Source: Bacteroidales bacterium (GTDB lineage: Bacteria; Bacteroidota; Bacteroidia; Bacteroidales; Paludibacteraceae). From it: a DNA stretch of 64,000 nucleotides. The stretch's first letter is position 1. Each line of letters opens with the position of its first letter. Position numbers and translations under genes: made by a program. The stretch lies in contig CAAGHA010000079.1 in the NCBI GenBank assembly GCA_900769555.1, forward strand, positions 19,690-83,689. Reading direction: 5' to 3'. The notes beneath the pieces were generated by a model, which made no database searches, was not told the origin of the DNA, and saw nothing but the letters and a program-made list of their open reading frames with translations. Shown here one piece after another: positions 43,740 through 52,678 of this stretch.

Positions 43740-44609
43740 ATGGGACTATTAGATAATCTTTCTTCTGTTTTATCAACAGTTAATAAGGCATTAAAAAGTG
43801 ATGCTGCACAACAAATAATTAGTGCGGTTACTCAGGCGGCTAATAATGGTGGAAATTTTGATATCGCAGATGGATTAAAGGCTGCGTTGAAAGTTGGAAT
43901 CGAAACTGCTGCAACTAATTTAGGAAAGGAAGATGGATATTTGGCAGATGCAGCTGTTCGTATTGGTATGCCTAAAGAGGCATTATCCGCGTTTTCTGCA
44001 GTTCAATCATTGTCCAATAATCCAGCATTCAACTCTCTTCTAAGTGCTTCTGGAGTTTCTATTCCAACTTCAGATACGATTATAACACTTTTCAACAGAG
44101 CGGCAGAGAGCGCTGCTCCTAAATCGGTAGATATATTTGTTGATGCGATTACCGGTATGTCTATAGCGGATGCAAAAACAATTCTATTTGGTGCAGACAA
44201 TGCTGCTACTACCTATTTGCGCAATAATACTATAACGCAATTGCAAGGCGCATTTAACCCATCCATAACGGATTCTCTCAATAAGGTGCAAATTGCGAAT
44301 GTAACTCCGATTACAGCATGGAATACGTATGCGACTTATAACAATAAATTGGTTGAGTTGCTGGATAGTAAAGCAGCTAAAGCTGCGTTGGAAGTGGCAC
44401 GTATGACAGGTGTTATAGAAGATAAATACTTCGAAATGTTGAGAAGTATTGAACCGGTAGATGGTAATTTGCCTAATTATATTACGGGACAAGCGTTGGA
44501 TGGATTATTCTTAAAAGTTTCAGAAAAAGAGTGTGATATCAGGCATAATGCAAGTGCACGTGTGAGTGATGTTCTTCAAAATGTATTCGGACAGTTGGAT
44601 AAAAAATAG
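43740..44609 (+). CDS. DUF4197 domain-containing protein
   Basis: A 289-residue protein of the DUF4197 family: the pattern ADGLKAALKVGIETAATNLG (about 43-62), a helix-rich middle (SVDIFVDAITGMSIADAKTILFG) and the C-terminal YITGQALDGLFLKVSEKECDIRHN. Function is unknown. Many family members are exported lipoproteins, but this one starts MGLLDNLSSVLSTVNKAL without a signal peptide, so it appears cytoplasmic. It is 27 bp before cstA and may share its transcript. Confidence 0.82.
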   Translation: MGLLDNLSSVLSTVNKALKSDAAQQIISAVTQAANNGGNFDIADGLKAALKVGIETAATNLGKEDGYLADAAVRIGMPKEALSAFSAVQSLSNNPAFNSLLSASGVSIPTSDTIITLFNRAAESAAPKSVDIFVDAITGMSIADAKTILFGADNAATTYLRNNTITQLQGAFNPSITDSLNKVQIANVTPITAWNTYATYNNKLVELLDSKAAKAALEVARMTGVIEDKYFEMLRSIEPVDGNLPNYITGQALDGLFLKVSEKECDIRHNASARVSDVLQNVFGQLDKK

Positions 44610-44636
44610 TTTCATTAAGTTTAGATTTGTGTTGAG

Positions 44637-46064
44637 ATGATAACTTTTACTATTGCCTTGCTATTATTGATTGTAGGTTACTTTGTTTATGGGGCTTTCG
44701 TGGAAAAAATATTTTCTCCGGATCCTAACAGAGTTACTCCTGCAAATAGTTTAAATGATGGAGTTGATTTTATGCCATTACCAACTTGGCGCGTATTTAT
44801 GATTCAATTTCTTAATATAGCAGGGTTGGGTCCGATTTTTGGAGCAATTATGGGAGCGAAATTTGGTAGTGCTTCTTATTTGTGGATTGTTTTAGGTACT
44901 ATTTTTGCCGGAGCAACTCATGATTATTTTTCGGGAATGCTTTCTATTCGTCATGATGGAGAAAGTTTGCCAGAAATAATCGGTCGTTATTTAGGCAATA
45001 ATACCAAACTGGTGATGCGTTTGTTTACCATTGTTTTGATGATTTTAGTTGGAGCTGTTTTTGTTTCCGGTCCGGCGACTTTGTTGGCTAGTTTAACACC
45101 GGAAAACCTTGATGCAATGTTTTGGATGGTAGTTATTTTTATTTACTACATCTTGGCAACAATGTTACCTGTTGATAAAATAATTGGAAAAATTTATCCC
45201 ATTTTTGCAGCGGCATTGCTTTTTATGGTAGTTGGCGTTTTAGTGATGTTATATGTTAATACTCCGGATATTCCAGAATTGACAGATGGGTTGCAAAATA
45301 CTCACCCTCAGTCAGCTCTTTTGCCTATTTTCCCAGCGATGTTTGTAAGTATAGCTTGTGGTGCTATCTCTGGTTTTCATGCAACTCAATCTCCATTAAT
45401 GGCAAGATGTATGACAAATGAAAAATATGGACGTCCTATATTTTATGGAGCAATGATTACTGAGGGAATTGTGGCTTTGGTTTGGGCTGCAGCTGCAACA
45501 TACTTCTTCCACGAAAATGGATATGGAGAGTCAAATGCAAGTGTTATTGTTGACTCTATTACTCGAGAGTGGTTGGGAACAGTGGGTGCTGTTTTGGCTA
45601 TATTAGGAGTGGTTTTTGCTCCGATTACGTCCGGAGATACTGCATTGCGTTCTGCTCGTCTTATTGTGGCTGATTTTTTGCATGTGGAGCAGAAGTCGAT
45701 CAAGAAACGATTGTTAATCAGTTTGCCTCTGTTCTTGTTAACTTTTGCAGTCTTGGTTTATAGCTTGAGTGATAAGGATGGGTTTGATATGATATGGCGG
45801 TATTTTGCATGGTGTAATCAAACTCTATCTGTATTTACCTTGTGGGCTATTACGGTCTATTTGGTTTTGCATAAGAAAATCTATTGGGTGACTTTTATTC
45901 CTGCGCTTTTTATGACATTGGTTTGTGTCTCCTATTTCTGCTTGGCTCCTGAATGCTTGTCGTTACCTCATGCTTTTTCTTATGTTGTTGGTGGAGTTGT
46001 TGTTCTTCTCTCTGCTATTTTGTTCTTTATGTGGAAGAGAAGAGTTCAAGCAAACGAGAAATAG
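44637..46064 (+). CDS. cstA: carbon starvation protein CstA family transporter
   Basis: A 475-residue membrane protein with about 12-14 hydrophobic segments. Family motifs are present: LNIAGLGPIFGAIMGAKFG (about 58-76), TIFAGATHDYFSGMLS and the SGFHATQSPLMARCM / ITSGDTALRSARLI stretches. CstA proteins import peptides or pyruvate. This is the compact form without the long C-terminus of E. coli CstA (701 residues), which is usual in Bacteroidota. The substrate is not deducible here. Confidence 0.93.
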   Translation: MITFTIALLLLIVGYFVYGAFVEKIFSPDPNRVTPANSLNDGVDFMPLPTWRVFMIQFLNIAGLGPIFGAIMGAKFGSASYLWIVLGTIFAGATHDYFSGMLSIRHDGESLPEIIGRYLGNNTKLVMRLFTIVLMILVGAVFVSGPATLLASLTPENLDAMFWMVVIFIYYILATMLPVDKIIGKIYPIFAAALLFMVVGVLVMLYVNTPDIPELTDGLQNTHPQSALLPIFPAMFVSIACGAISGFHATQSPLMARCMTNEKYGRPIFYGAMITEGIVALVWAAAATYFFHENGYGESNASVIVDSITREWLGTVGAVLAILGVVFAPITSGDTALRSARLIVADFLHVEQKSIKKRLLISLPLFLLTFAVLVYSLSDKDGFDMIWRYFAWCNQTLSVFTLWAITVYLVLHKKIYWVTFIPALFMTLVCVSYFCLAPECLSLPHAFSYVVGGVVVLLSAILFFMWKRRVQANEK

Positions 46065-46139
46065 AGATAGTTAATAATTTGTTTATATCTCTGTTTATAA
46101 GTTGAGATTCTCTTTCTCTAATTTTTGACTGATATTCGT

Positions 46140-46147
46140 TATCTTTG
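46140..46147 (+). promoter_or_regulatory. -7 box of the HU-CCDC81 gene
   Basis: TATCTTTG 22 bp before the start codon. Confidence 0.5.
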
Positions 46148-46169
46148 TGCTCTTGCAAATTAAAAATTT

Positions 46170-47054
46170 ATGAAGAAAGTATTTGGTCATATAGCAAAGT
46201 TGTTGGAAAATCATTCTTGTGTGGTGATTCCCTCTCTTGGAGGGTTTGTCGTGAATGATGGAGTGGTTGCATGTCCAGCTGAATCGGGACTCTTTTCTCC
46301 GCCTTCTAAAGAAGTGATTTTTAACCCGATTTTAAATCATAATGATGGGTTATTGGTGCAGGAAATTTCGCAACAAGAGAAAATCTCTTTTGATGAAGCA
46401 AATCAAATTATCATTGATTGGGTCTTGGAGATTAAAGAGAGCGTGGCTCAAAAGGGATTTTGCGAAGTTGGTGATTATGGTGCCTTTTTTAAAGTTGGTA
46501 GCCGTTTTTCTTTTAAAGTGAAAAAGTGGCATCTTTGTACTAATTCTTGCTATGGTCTGACAGATTTTTATTTTCCTCCTTTAGTTCTTGAACAAAGTGT
46601 GAAAAAACAGACTAACAGAGGAGCTTCTCATTTTGTTTGGGCCTCCGCAGCTGCTATTGCTTTGTTGTTGGCTTTTCAACCTCTGAATAATTCAAACCAT
46701 GAGAGTCAGGTCTCGTTTTCTTCTATTGTTACTTCTGATTTGTTGCTGAAAAGTGAATTGGAAAAACAAAAGTCTTGTGTAGAGGAATTGAAAAATGAAT
46801 TAACTCTCTACAAAGGATCTGAAACGCTTTATTATTGGATTGTTGCTGATTTTATGGATTCAAATTCGGCTAATGCCTATATTTTGGATAATAATTCGTT
46901 CTATAATGATTCTCTTTATCTATTGAAATTTAAAGATCGATTTTGTGTTGTGGGGGCTTCTGCTTTGTCGAATGAAGAGTTGATGCCAATGATAAGTGAA
47001 AAGAGAGGTGTAGATTCTTCTTATGTTTTATCAGTTTCTAAATTTATTGATTGA
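46170..47054 (+). CDS. HU-CCDC81 domain membrane protein with SPOR-like C-terminus
   Basis: A 294-residue protein. Residues 1-85 are a degenerate HU-type domain of the CCDC81-like kind (IAKLLENHSCVVIPSLGGFVVN; KEVIFNPILNHNDGLLV). A membrane segment lies at about 155-172 (FVWASAAAIALLLAF), then a short coiled coil (LKSELEKQKSCVEELKNEL), and the last 80 residues look like a SPOR fold (YYWIVADFMDSNSANAYILD). In family knowledge such proteins are Bacteroidota-specific and probably act at the envelope during division, with the N-terminus in the cytoplasm and the SPOR domain in the periplasm. Confidence 0.8.
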   Translation: MKKVFGHIAKLLENHSCVVIPSLGGFVVNDGVVACPAESGLFSPPSKEVIFNPILNHNDGLLVQEISQQEKISFDEANQIIIDWVLEIKESVAQKGFCEVGDYGAFFKVGSRFSFKVKKWHLCTNSCYGLTDFYFPPLVLEQSVKKQTNRGASHFVWASAAAIALLLAFQPLNNSNHESQVSFSSIVTSDLLLKSELEKQKSCVEELKNELTLYKGSETLYYWIVADFMDSNSANAYILDNNSFYNDSLYLLKFKDRFCVVGASALSNEELMPMISEKRGVDSSYVLSVSKFID

Positions 47055-47059
47055 TTGGA

Positions 47060-47560
47060 ATGATACAAATTGCTGAGTCGAATATTATTGAAGCTTCAAA
47101 GTTAGGAATGGATGACTTTTTGGAGGTTTTTGTCTCTGCTTATTGGAAAGAACTCGGGGGTGAACTTACGGGTGAAACAATGGGAAGATTGAATGGTCAC
47201 CAAAATGCACTTTTGGCTTATTCAATTTTTCGTAAAGAGATGAACGATGGGGGCTTCGTTCAATTGATTCAAAATGGGTATGGTGCTTATTTCTTTGATA
47301 ATCCTTTTGCAAAAGCTATGCGACTTTTTGGGGCAAAAGAATTATCAAAGTTGGTCTACAAAGCCAAAGAGATTTATGATGCGAATAAATCGGAATTAGA
47401 GCGAGAAACATCGGATGAGGAGTTTCTTTCCATGTATGTTGATTTCGAGGTGTTTGATGAGTTGGAAGAGGCTTTCTTCTTTATGGAAGAGCGTGTAACA
47501 GCTGCAATCGCTTTTTTTGTTGATGAAAATATTGAACTCTTTGCAGAGATCATTAAGTAG
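47060..47560 (+). CDS. DMP19 family protein
   Basis: A 166-residue acidic protein with the DMP19 (DUF4375) pattern: MNDGGFVQLIQNGYGAYFFDNPFAKAM is typical (about 57-83 of the chosen form). In Neisseria DMP19 is a DNA mimic that blocks an HTH repressor; most bacterial members are uncharacterised. Here it follows a gene with an HU-type domain, so a mimic role is thinkable but unproven. I chose ATG 47060; an in-frame TTG at 47051 would overlap the previous stop. It converges with the next gene, overlapping by 8 bp at the 3' ends. Confidence 0.75.
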   Translation: MIQIAESNIIEASKLGMDDFLEVFVSAYWKELGGELTGETMGRLNGHQNALLAYSIFRKEMNDGGFVQLIQNGYGAYFFDNPFAKAMRLFGAKELSKLVYKAKEIYDANKSELERETSDEEFLSMYVDFEVFDELEEAFFFMEERVTAAIAFFVDENIELFAEIIK

Positions 47561-49583
47561 TTTTTGTATTGTTTGCTCCTCGTTCTCTCTTCCTTCCGCC
47601 GAAATTCCATTTTAAATAACATTTGATTTGCCCTGTTTTATTTCCTCTACTCTCTTCGTAGTTCGAACCGCATTTATCGCGCCCATCGGTATAGATTGTG
47701 GTGTTAGCATTTAGATGTATTTGTAATTTATTTTTAATTTTCCACCCAAAATTTACAGCTATTCTGGATCCTTCTCCGTAATGCATCGGCATTGAGAATC
47801 CGTTCGTATTGTCCTTTTCATAGAGATAAATTCGATTATTGTAATTGCTTGCGTTAAAGTATGCATACCGTAGGTAACTGCTGAATTTCCCTTGTCTGCT
47901 TTTAAATTGTATGTCTTGTGCAATAATCCATCCTAATGATGAGTTATTCTCTTTTTCAAAATAATTGGTCTCTGCTTGCGTTTGAATGGAGAATCTTTTT
48001 ATGTTCCCTTTTAAGTTGTATCGTAGGCTCTGTTTACACTCTTCTTTTTCGCTCTTTCCTTTCCACTTATATCTTAATTCCATCTTTAAATTCTCGCTTG
48101 TATTATGGTTTAGGTGAATTAGAAAGTCTTTTCCGTATGAACTCCTGTCAATACCATATTTTGCCCAAGGAAAACGATATAGATCAGCATAGGCTGATAT
48201 TGTTATTCGCTTGAATGGTAGAATACGCCAGCCTAAGTATAATCCTTTTTCGTTTTCAATACGACTATTTTCTCCAAATCCGTTTCCAAATATCGACTGA
48301 TATTCTGGTTGGTAATTTCGATGCAAAATCATAAATGATAATCTGGAGGTTGGCGAAAATGTTGCTGCGTTTAATGTCGCAAAATTACCTGCTTTATCAA
48401 TTGCACACTCTCCGTATATAAAGAAACGACCCAATGTGAATTTGTAGTGTATGCCGCCATTTAAATGTTTATCTGTCTCTTTTATTCGATGTGTAAGATA
48501 TAGTTGTTCGGAAGGTGCTAATGTATCACTATATTGATAATACATAAAGGTTCCTCCAATTTCTACATTGTCATTTCTATATTTTACATTGCATCCGATA
48601 ATACTCTCTGAAGTATTTCCTTTTTTTTCAAGTTCATTAATTGAACGATGCATCCCATCTGTTTTAAACGATGTAATTCCTTTATACGATAAATTTGCAT
48701 CTTTTTTTCTATGGGAAAGGAATAGACTGTAATCCCATTTTTTATGGGTTAGAGTAATGCCTAAGCCTCTTAAATAATTATTTTCGTTGAGGGATGTGTA
48801 TCTGTTTATTCCCTGTTTCTGATTTTGAGGATGAACTGTATTGCTGCTTTTCCCAAAGAGTGAACTTGTTCCGATAATCAAACCCTGACCAAAATTAGCT
48901 TTGTAATCTCCGATACAAAGACTTTTTATCATTTTGTATTGGCTTATCTGAAAATATATGGTGTGAAAATCAAAAATTTTATTTTTCTTGTTCCATATTG
49001 GTTCTCCTGCATCCTTTTCTCCTGCATAGCCAAGATAGAAGGTATTGCTTGCGTTGAACCTATATTTTACTATGTATTTGTTGGGATCTCCTTGGTAATA
49101 GGGTTCCTTGTTATTTATGCTTTTATACCCTTTCTTGAGCGGTAAATTCCGTTGATATAGTGTGGAAATTTGGTGATTATGTTCTCGGAGGATAATATTT
49201 AATGATTTTTCGCTATTTTCTGTTGTGATAGTTAGATAAGGGAGTACTTTTTTTATCTTTTCGATAGTAAAATTGGGTAAGTGTTTTAGTTCGTAAAATG
49301 TTTGAAATTTTCCGTATCTTTTTCTGTGTTGTATGATTTGATGTATTTCTATCTCTGTAAGGAAGGGAATTTGTCTTAAATCATCCTCGTTGGAATTGTT
49401 TATGTCAATAGGTCTATTCTCCAGTTCTGATAAGATTTCATACATTTCCTCTCCATCAATTTTACTGTTTTCTTCTGTTGTTTCTAAATAATCTATGATG
49501 TCAGATGGAAGTTCAGTGCCAAAAACTATTTTCTGACTGAGTAGAATTATGGCAAGTAGAAGAATTTTAAAGTTCTTTTTCAT
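47553..49583 (-). CDS. helix-hairpin-helix (ComEA-like) protein with large outer membrane barrel
   Basis: A 676-residue exported protein. A signal peptide (to about residue 22) is followed by a helical region with ComEA-type helix-hairpin-helix repeats: PIDINNSNEDDLRQIPFLTEIEIHQIIQHRKRYG (about 53-86) and FYELKHLPNFTIEKIKKVLPYL. From about residue 150 to the end the protein is a series of amphipathic strands with many Tyr, as in a 14- to 16-strand outer membrane barrel (ending QIKCYLKWNFGG). HHH motifs in exported ComEA bind DNA in competence. Here the combination suggests a surface pore with a nucleic-acid- or protein-binding N-domain; the role is not known. Confidence 0.8.
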   Translation of the reverse strand: MKKNFKILLLAIILLSQKIVFGTELPSDIIDYLETTEENSKIDGEEMYEILSELENRPIDINNSNEDDLRQIPFLTEIEIHQIIQHRKRYGKFQTFYELKHLPNFTIEKIKKVLPYLTITTENSEKSLNIILREHNHQISTLYQRNLPLKKGYKSINNKEPYYQGDPNKYIVKYRFNASNTFYLGYAGEKDAGEPIWNKKNKIFDFHTIYFQISQYKMIKSLCIGDYKANFGQGLIIGTSSLFGKSSNTVHPQNQKQGINRYTSLNENNYLRGLGITLTHKKWDYSLFLSHRKKDANLSYKGITSFKTDGMHRSINELEKKGNTSESIIGCNVKYRNDNVEIGGTFMYYQYSDTLAPSEQLYLTHRIKETDKHLNGGIHYKFTLGRFFIYGECAIDKAGNFATLNAATFSPTSRLSFMILHRNYQPEYQSIFGNGFGENSRIENEKGLYLGWRILPFKRITISAYADLYRFPWAKYGIDRSSYGKDFLIHLNHNTSENLKMELRYKWKGKSEKEECKQSLRYNLKGNIKRFSIQTQAETNYFEKENNSSLGWIIAQDIQFKSRQGKFSSYLRYAYFNASNYNNRIYLYEKDNTNGFSMPMHYGEGSRIAVNFGWKIKNKLQIHLNANTTIYTDGRDKCGSNYEESRGNKTGQIKCYLKWNFGGRKRERGANNTKTT

Positions 49584-49615
49584 TGTATTAAGTAGATTTT
49601 TATTTTGATTTAATA

Positions 49616-50398
49616 TTAAAATTTATATCCAACTCCTAATGTCAAATTTATGCCTAATGGGTGTAGGTAATGTGCTGCAAGATCGATTCTGAATTTTCCT
49701 TTCTCAAATCCGGTTCCAATTGTAGGATGAAAAGATGGAAATTTAATGCCACAACGGACGTCAAATAGTTTGTATGAGTAGAGAAATCCACATTTCCCGA
49801 TTATTTCACTCTGATTTATCCAATCAATTTCAAAAGTTGCCCTTGTTTGTGCGGATATTACAAGATTTAGACCTAATGAGAGTAATGAATTTTCAAAATG
49901 GTAGAAATAGTTTTTTCTTACTATAAAAAGGGGATTTTCCCAGATGAGTTGGCTATAGAATCTTTTTTTTGAGTGTTGATATGAAATCCCTAATCCCGGA
50001 AGTAATTGATATTTTCTTTTTTCTATCCCCAAATGGTAAAAACTATTTAGCTCGATTATAGCTCCAATGGCCAAATTTTGGGAAATGTTTTTGGATACAA
50101 GCACAGAGAACTGAAAATAGTTATAGTGCTTATATCCATACCCGGAAAAAGAAAATTTGGAGTTTATATAATGATTTGATAAAGAAAAGTCTCCTCGACC
50201 TCCTTTTAATTCTTTGCTTAGTAGGTGGGACCCAAAACTTAAATAGATGCTTTTATACTTGGGGATAGAAAGATTCTCTACTCCTGTAGAATTTATTATA
50301 CTTTCTCCTAAAGAGAGAGAAATAGGGTCAGATACGTTAATATTTCCCAAACAAAATGAAGTGATGCATAGAAATGCAAAAAGTACTATTTTTTTCAT
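49616..50398 (-). CDS. exported beta-barrel protein (hypothetical)
   Basis: A 260-residue protein with a signal peptide (MKKIVLFAFLCITSFCLGN) and strand-rich sequence that ends GINLTLGVGYKF, consistent with a small outer membrane barrel. Strands such as FYSQLIWENPLFI and GIKFPSFHPTIGTGF are visible. The style recalls PorQ/PorV-type or FadL-like proteins but no family is recognised with confidence. It is 32 bp upstream of the HHH-barrel gene in the same operon, so the two products may work together. Confidence 0.7.
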   Translation of the reverse strand: MKKIVLFAFLCITSFCLGNINVSDPISLSLGESIINSTGVENLSIPKYKSIYLSFGSHLLSKELKGGRGDFSLSNHYINSKFSFSGYGYKHYNYFQFSVLVSKNISQNLAIGAIIELNSFYHLGIEKRKYQLLPGLGISYQHSKKRFYSQLIWENPLFIVRKNYFYHFENSLLSLGLNLVISAQTRATFEIDWINQSEIIGKCGFLYSYKLFDVRCGIKFPSFHPTIGTGFEKGKFRIDLAAHYLHPLGINLTLGVGYKF

Positions 50399-50457
50399 TA
50401 TACAGGTAGAATTTTAAATAAAATCAAATTAGGTAGATGTAACCTCGTTAATTGTAT

Positions 50458-50465
50458 TATATTTG
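50458..50465 (+). promoter_or_regulatory. -7 box of the DUF4294 gene
   Basis: TATATTTG at 26 bp before ATG 50491. It lies inside the longest open frame, which rules out the upstream TTG at 50452 as start. Confidence 0.6.
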
Positions 50466-50490
50466 TACTTTGAATACAAAAACGAACTTT

Positions 50491-51093
50491 ATGACAAAGA
50501 TAATAAAATATTTTTTAATTTCATTCTTTTCTTTTTTTGTTTTGAGCAGTATGGCTCAAGATGTTGAAAGTGGTGCTGTTCGTGTCCCTGCTTGTATAGA
50601 TGGAAACGATACTATTCCTAGTATTTTGTTGCAACAAGTTTATGTTTTCCCAAAATTAGAATTCAAGAGTAAAAAACAGGAGCGTTTCTTTTGGATGACG
50701 GTGAGAGACGTAAAGAAAACCTTGCCGTATGCTAAATTAATTGCTTCTATTATTTCTGATGTTGATTCTTCTTTGGCGAAGATTGATAGTGAAAAGGAAA
50801 AGAAAAAATTCATGGAGAAGAAGGAAGAGGAATTGGTAAATACGTATAAACCGATATTGAAGAAGTTAACTTTCTCGCAAGGTAAGATGTTGATAAAACT
50901 GGTTGATAGAGAGTGTGACCAAACTTCGTATGCATTAATAAAGCAATTTAGAGGTGGTTTTAGAGCCTTTTTTTGGCAAGGTTTTGCTCGTATGTTTGGG
51001 GCAAACCTTAAATCTGAGTATGATGCGATGACTGATGATCGGGATAAGATTGTTGAGCGGGTTATTATTTTGGTTGAAGCCGGGCAGTTATAG
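50491..51093 (+). CDS. DUF4294 domain-containing protein
   Basis: A 200-residue exported protein. Signal peptide to about residue 23 (VLSSMAQ). The family core is clear: VFPKLEFKSKKQERFFWMTVRDVKKTLPYAKLI (about 53-85), LTFSQGKMLIKLVDRE and YALIKQFRGGFRAFFWQGFARMFGANLKSEYD. This family is almost confined to Bacteroidota and has no known function. The start is ATG 50491, supported by the -7 box 26 bp upstream and by the signal peptide. Confidence 0.88.
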   Translation: MTKIIKYFLISFFSFFVLSSMAQDVESGAVRVPACIDGNDTIPSILLQQVYVFPKLEFKSKKQERFFWMTVRDVKKTLPYAKLIASIISDVDSSLAKIDSEKEKKKFMEKKEEELVNTYKPILKKLTFSQGKMLIKLVDRECDQTSYALIKQFRGGFRAFFWQGFARMFGANLKSEYDAMTDDRDKIVERVIILVEAGQL

Positions 51094-51208
51094 TCTTTTT
51101 GATTATACATAATTCTTCGTAAATAAAGAAGAGAAAAACAGGATTTAAATAAGGAGAGTAAAAAGTATACATTAGGATTGATATACTTCTTGAGTACTCT
51201 AGGCAATA

Positions 51209-51238
51209 AAAGAGACCGATTATGCTCTCTTTTTTTTG
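51209..51238 (+). terminator. possible weak terminator
   Basis: AAGAGA and TCTCTT-type arms around an 9-nt loop, followed by eight T residues. A longer T-less inverted repeat (about 51155-51200) precedes it. Probably ends the DUF4294 transcript. Confidence 0.45.
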
Positions 51239-51275
51239 TATAGTCCTGCCGCCTTACACAACATAGTAGCAAAAG

Positions 51276-51480
51276 ATGGAAGAGATTATAAACAAGAATG
51301 ACACGCGAACACAACGAAATTATCCAATGTCTTTTAGGTTGGCGGTAGTTCAAGATGTAGAATACACCGGAATTGGGGTTTGTAGTGTTGTTTGCAAGTA
51401 TGGGATACAAAGTGAGACAGCGATACCACTTGGTTAAGAAAATAGGGAGACTTTGATGGCGCAAACTTAAAAAAAGAAAA
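51276..51480 (+). pseudogene. IS3-type OrfA transposase relic
   Basis: A 53-codon frame from ATG 51276 reads NYPMSFRLAVVQDVEYTGIG then VCSVVCKYGIQS, the helix-turn-helix start of IS3-family OrfA proteins (YPxSFKLxVVxEVE...KYGI). After that it shifts frame: the next homologous part (TTWLRK, a stop, then GDFDGANLKKRK) is in another frame. The relic has at least one frameshift and one stop and runs into the terminator of the next gene. No OrfB is present. Recognised from memory of the family, without a search. Confidence 0.55.
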
Positions 51481-51492
51481 ATTAAAACATAT

Positions 51493-51535
51493 AAAAAAGT
51501 TACACACAATGGAGCCCACTCCATTGTGTGTAACT
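51493..51535 (-). terminator. terminator of the glycan-binding lipoprotein gene
   Basis: A 17-bp perfect stem (51498-51514 with 51519-51535) with a CCCA loop. Read on the minus strand it is followed by TTTTT. It lies about 75 bp after the stop at 51611. Confidence 0.88.
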
Positions 51536-51610
51536 AAAAAGTTATTTATTTGATTCTAAAATAAAACAAGTATTAATTTGGTAACACTTATTTAGGACTA
51601 GTCATTACGC

Positions 51611-52597
51611 CTATTTTATAGGAACGATTCGGAAGTTATCTACACACATGAAAATTTGTTCTTCAGAAGTTGGTGCTCCAAATTGTAAGAAACTAAAGTT
51701 TGTAGCCTCTTTCAAATTAATTTTCACGTTAGAATTTGCCTCATCTGTTTTAGATGTGTGATTAAACTCTGTCAAAGGGATTGTAATTGTTTCCCATGTA
51801 TCAGTACTGAATGTTCCATTCTCTTTGTATGGTTCCCAAAAGCATATTGCAGAACGGTCTCGTCCATGTTTGTCAGACGCATCAATTGGGCCAAAGAAGA
51901 TTTCAGTCTTAATTCCTTTGTAACCAATTTCTTTTGGAACATATACTTCAAACTTTAATGCCAATTCATCTAGTTCATAAGCTTCAAAAGCATCACTTGC
52001 AACAGAAATCATACCTCTACCACCTTCAAATGGGTTTGCAACGTATTGTAGATACATACTTTGATTCATTTCCCATGCATTTTTATATTTTCCGTATAGG
52101 AAACCATAATTACCATCGCATGGTTCCGGTAGAGTTGCACCATTAGGGAATGGAGTTATCTCTTCTCCATACTCAAGTGTACCAGAGATTAACTCTCCTT
52201 CTTCATCCATAGGACTATATCCCCCCCAAGTTGCTAAACGACGGTCGAAGTTTACAATGGTATTTCTTGCATCTCTAAAAATGAATGAAGACTTGGTTTC
52301 TGCACCATTGTTTTTAACTGTGATTTTACCCTCTTTTGTCCCCATTGGAACGATAACTGTTAATACAGAGTCGTTAGACTTATCTGCGATAACTTCTGCA
52401 ACTTTGTCTCCTGGGAAAATCACTTCTGCATTGGCTAAGTTACGTCCGTAGATTACAGCTTCCCCACTATCAGGAACAAATTCACATTTCATTTTACATA
52501 ATTTTGGGGCGGTACACTTTTGTTCTCCCTCGTTAGAACAACTCAATACAAATCCAGAAATCAGTATCGATGTTACGAATAATGCAATTTTTCTCAT
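51611..52597 (-). CDS. glycan-binding surface lipoprotein (SGBP-like)
   Basis: A 328-residue lipoprotein with lipobox VLSC. Residues about 35-105 form an IPT/TIG-type immunoglobulin domain (SGEAVIYGRNLANAEVIFPG; TVIVPMGTKEGKITVKNNG). Residues about 110-328 form a beta-sandwich domain with many aromatics (LATWGGYSPMDEEG; ICFWEPYKENGTF) like that of surface glycan-binding proteins in Sus-type loci. Such proteins normally sit beside SusC/SusD; none is near. I chose the start at 52597, because the ORF's longer form puts 12 Lys-rich residues before the signal peptide. Confidence 0.75.
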   Translation of the reverse strand: MRKIALFVTSILISGFVLSCSNEGEQKCTAPKLCKMKCEFVPDSGEAVIYGRNLANAEVIFPGDKVAEVIADKSNDSVLTVIVPMGTKEGKITVKNNGAETKSSFIFRDARNTIVNFDRRLATWGGYSPMDEEGELISGTLEYGEEITPFPNGATLPEPCDGNYGFLYGKYKNAWEMNQSMYLQYVANPFEGGRGMISVASDAFEAYELDELALKFEVYVPKEIGYKGIKTEIFFGPIDASDKHGRDRSAICFWEPYKENGTFSTDTWETITIPLTEFNHTSKTDEANSNVKINLKEATNFSFLQFGAPTSEEQIFMCVDNFRIVPIK

Positions 52598-52678
52598 ATT
52601 AAAACTTTTTTTGATTATTTTCTTTTTATTCAAATGTAATTGTTTTTTTTTAGATTTCCAATAATGAGTATTATTTTT

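Noticed and set aside
50640..51524. A 294-codon minus-strand open frame overlapping the DUF4294 gene
   Set aside because: It runs antisense through a well-supported gene, is rich in Cys, Ser, Leu and Tyr as antisense frames are, and covers the IS relic and a terminator. No ribosome site or family.
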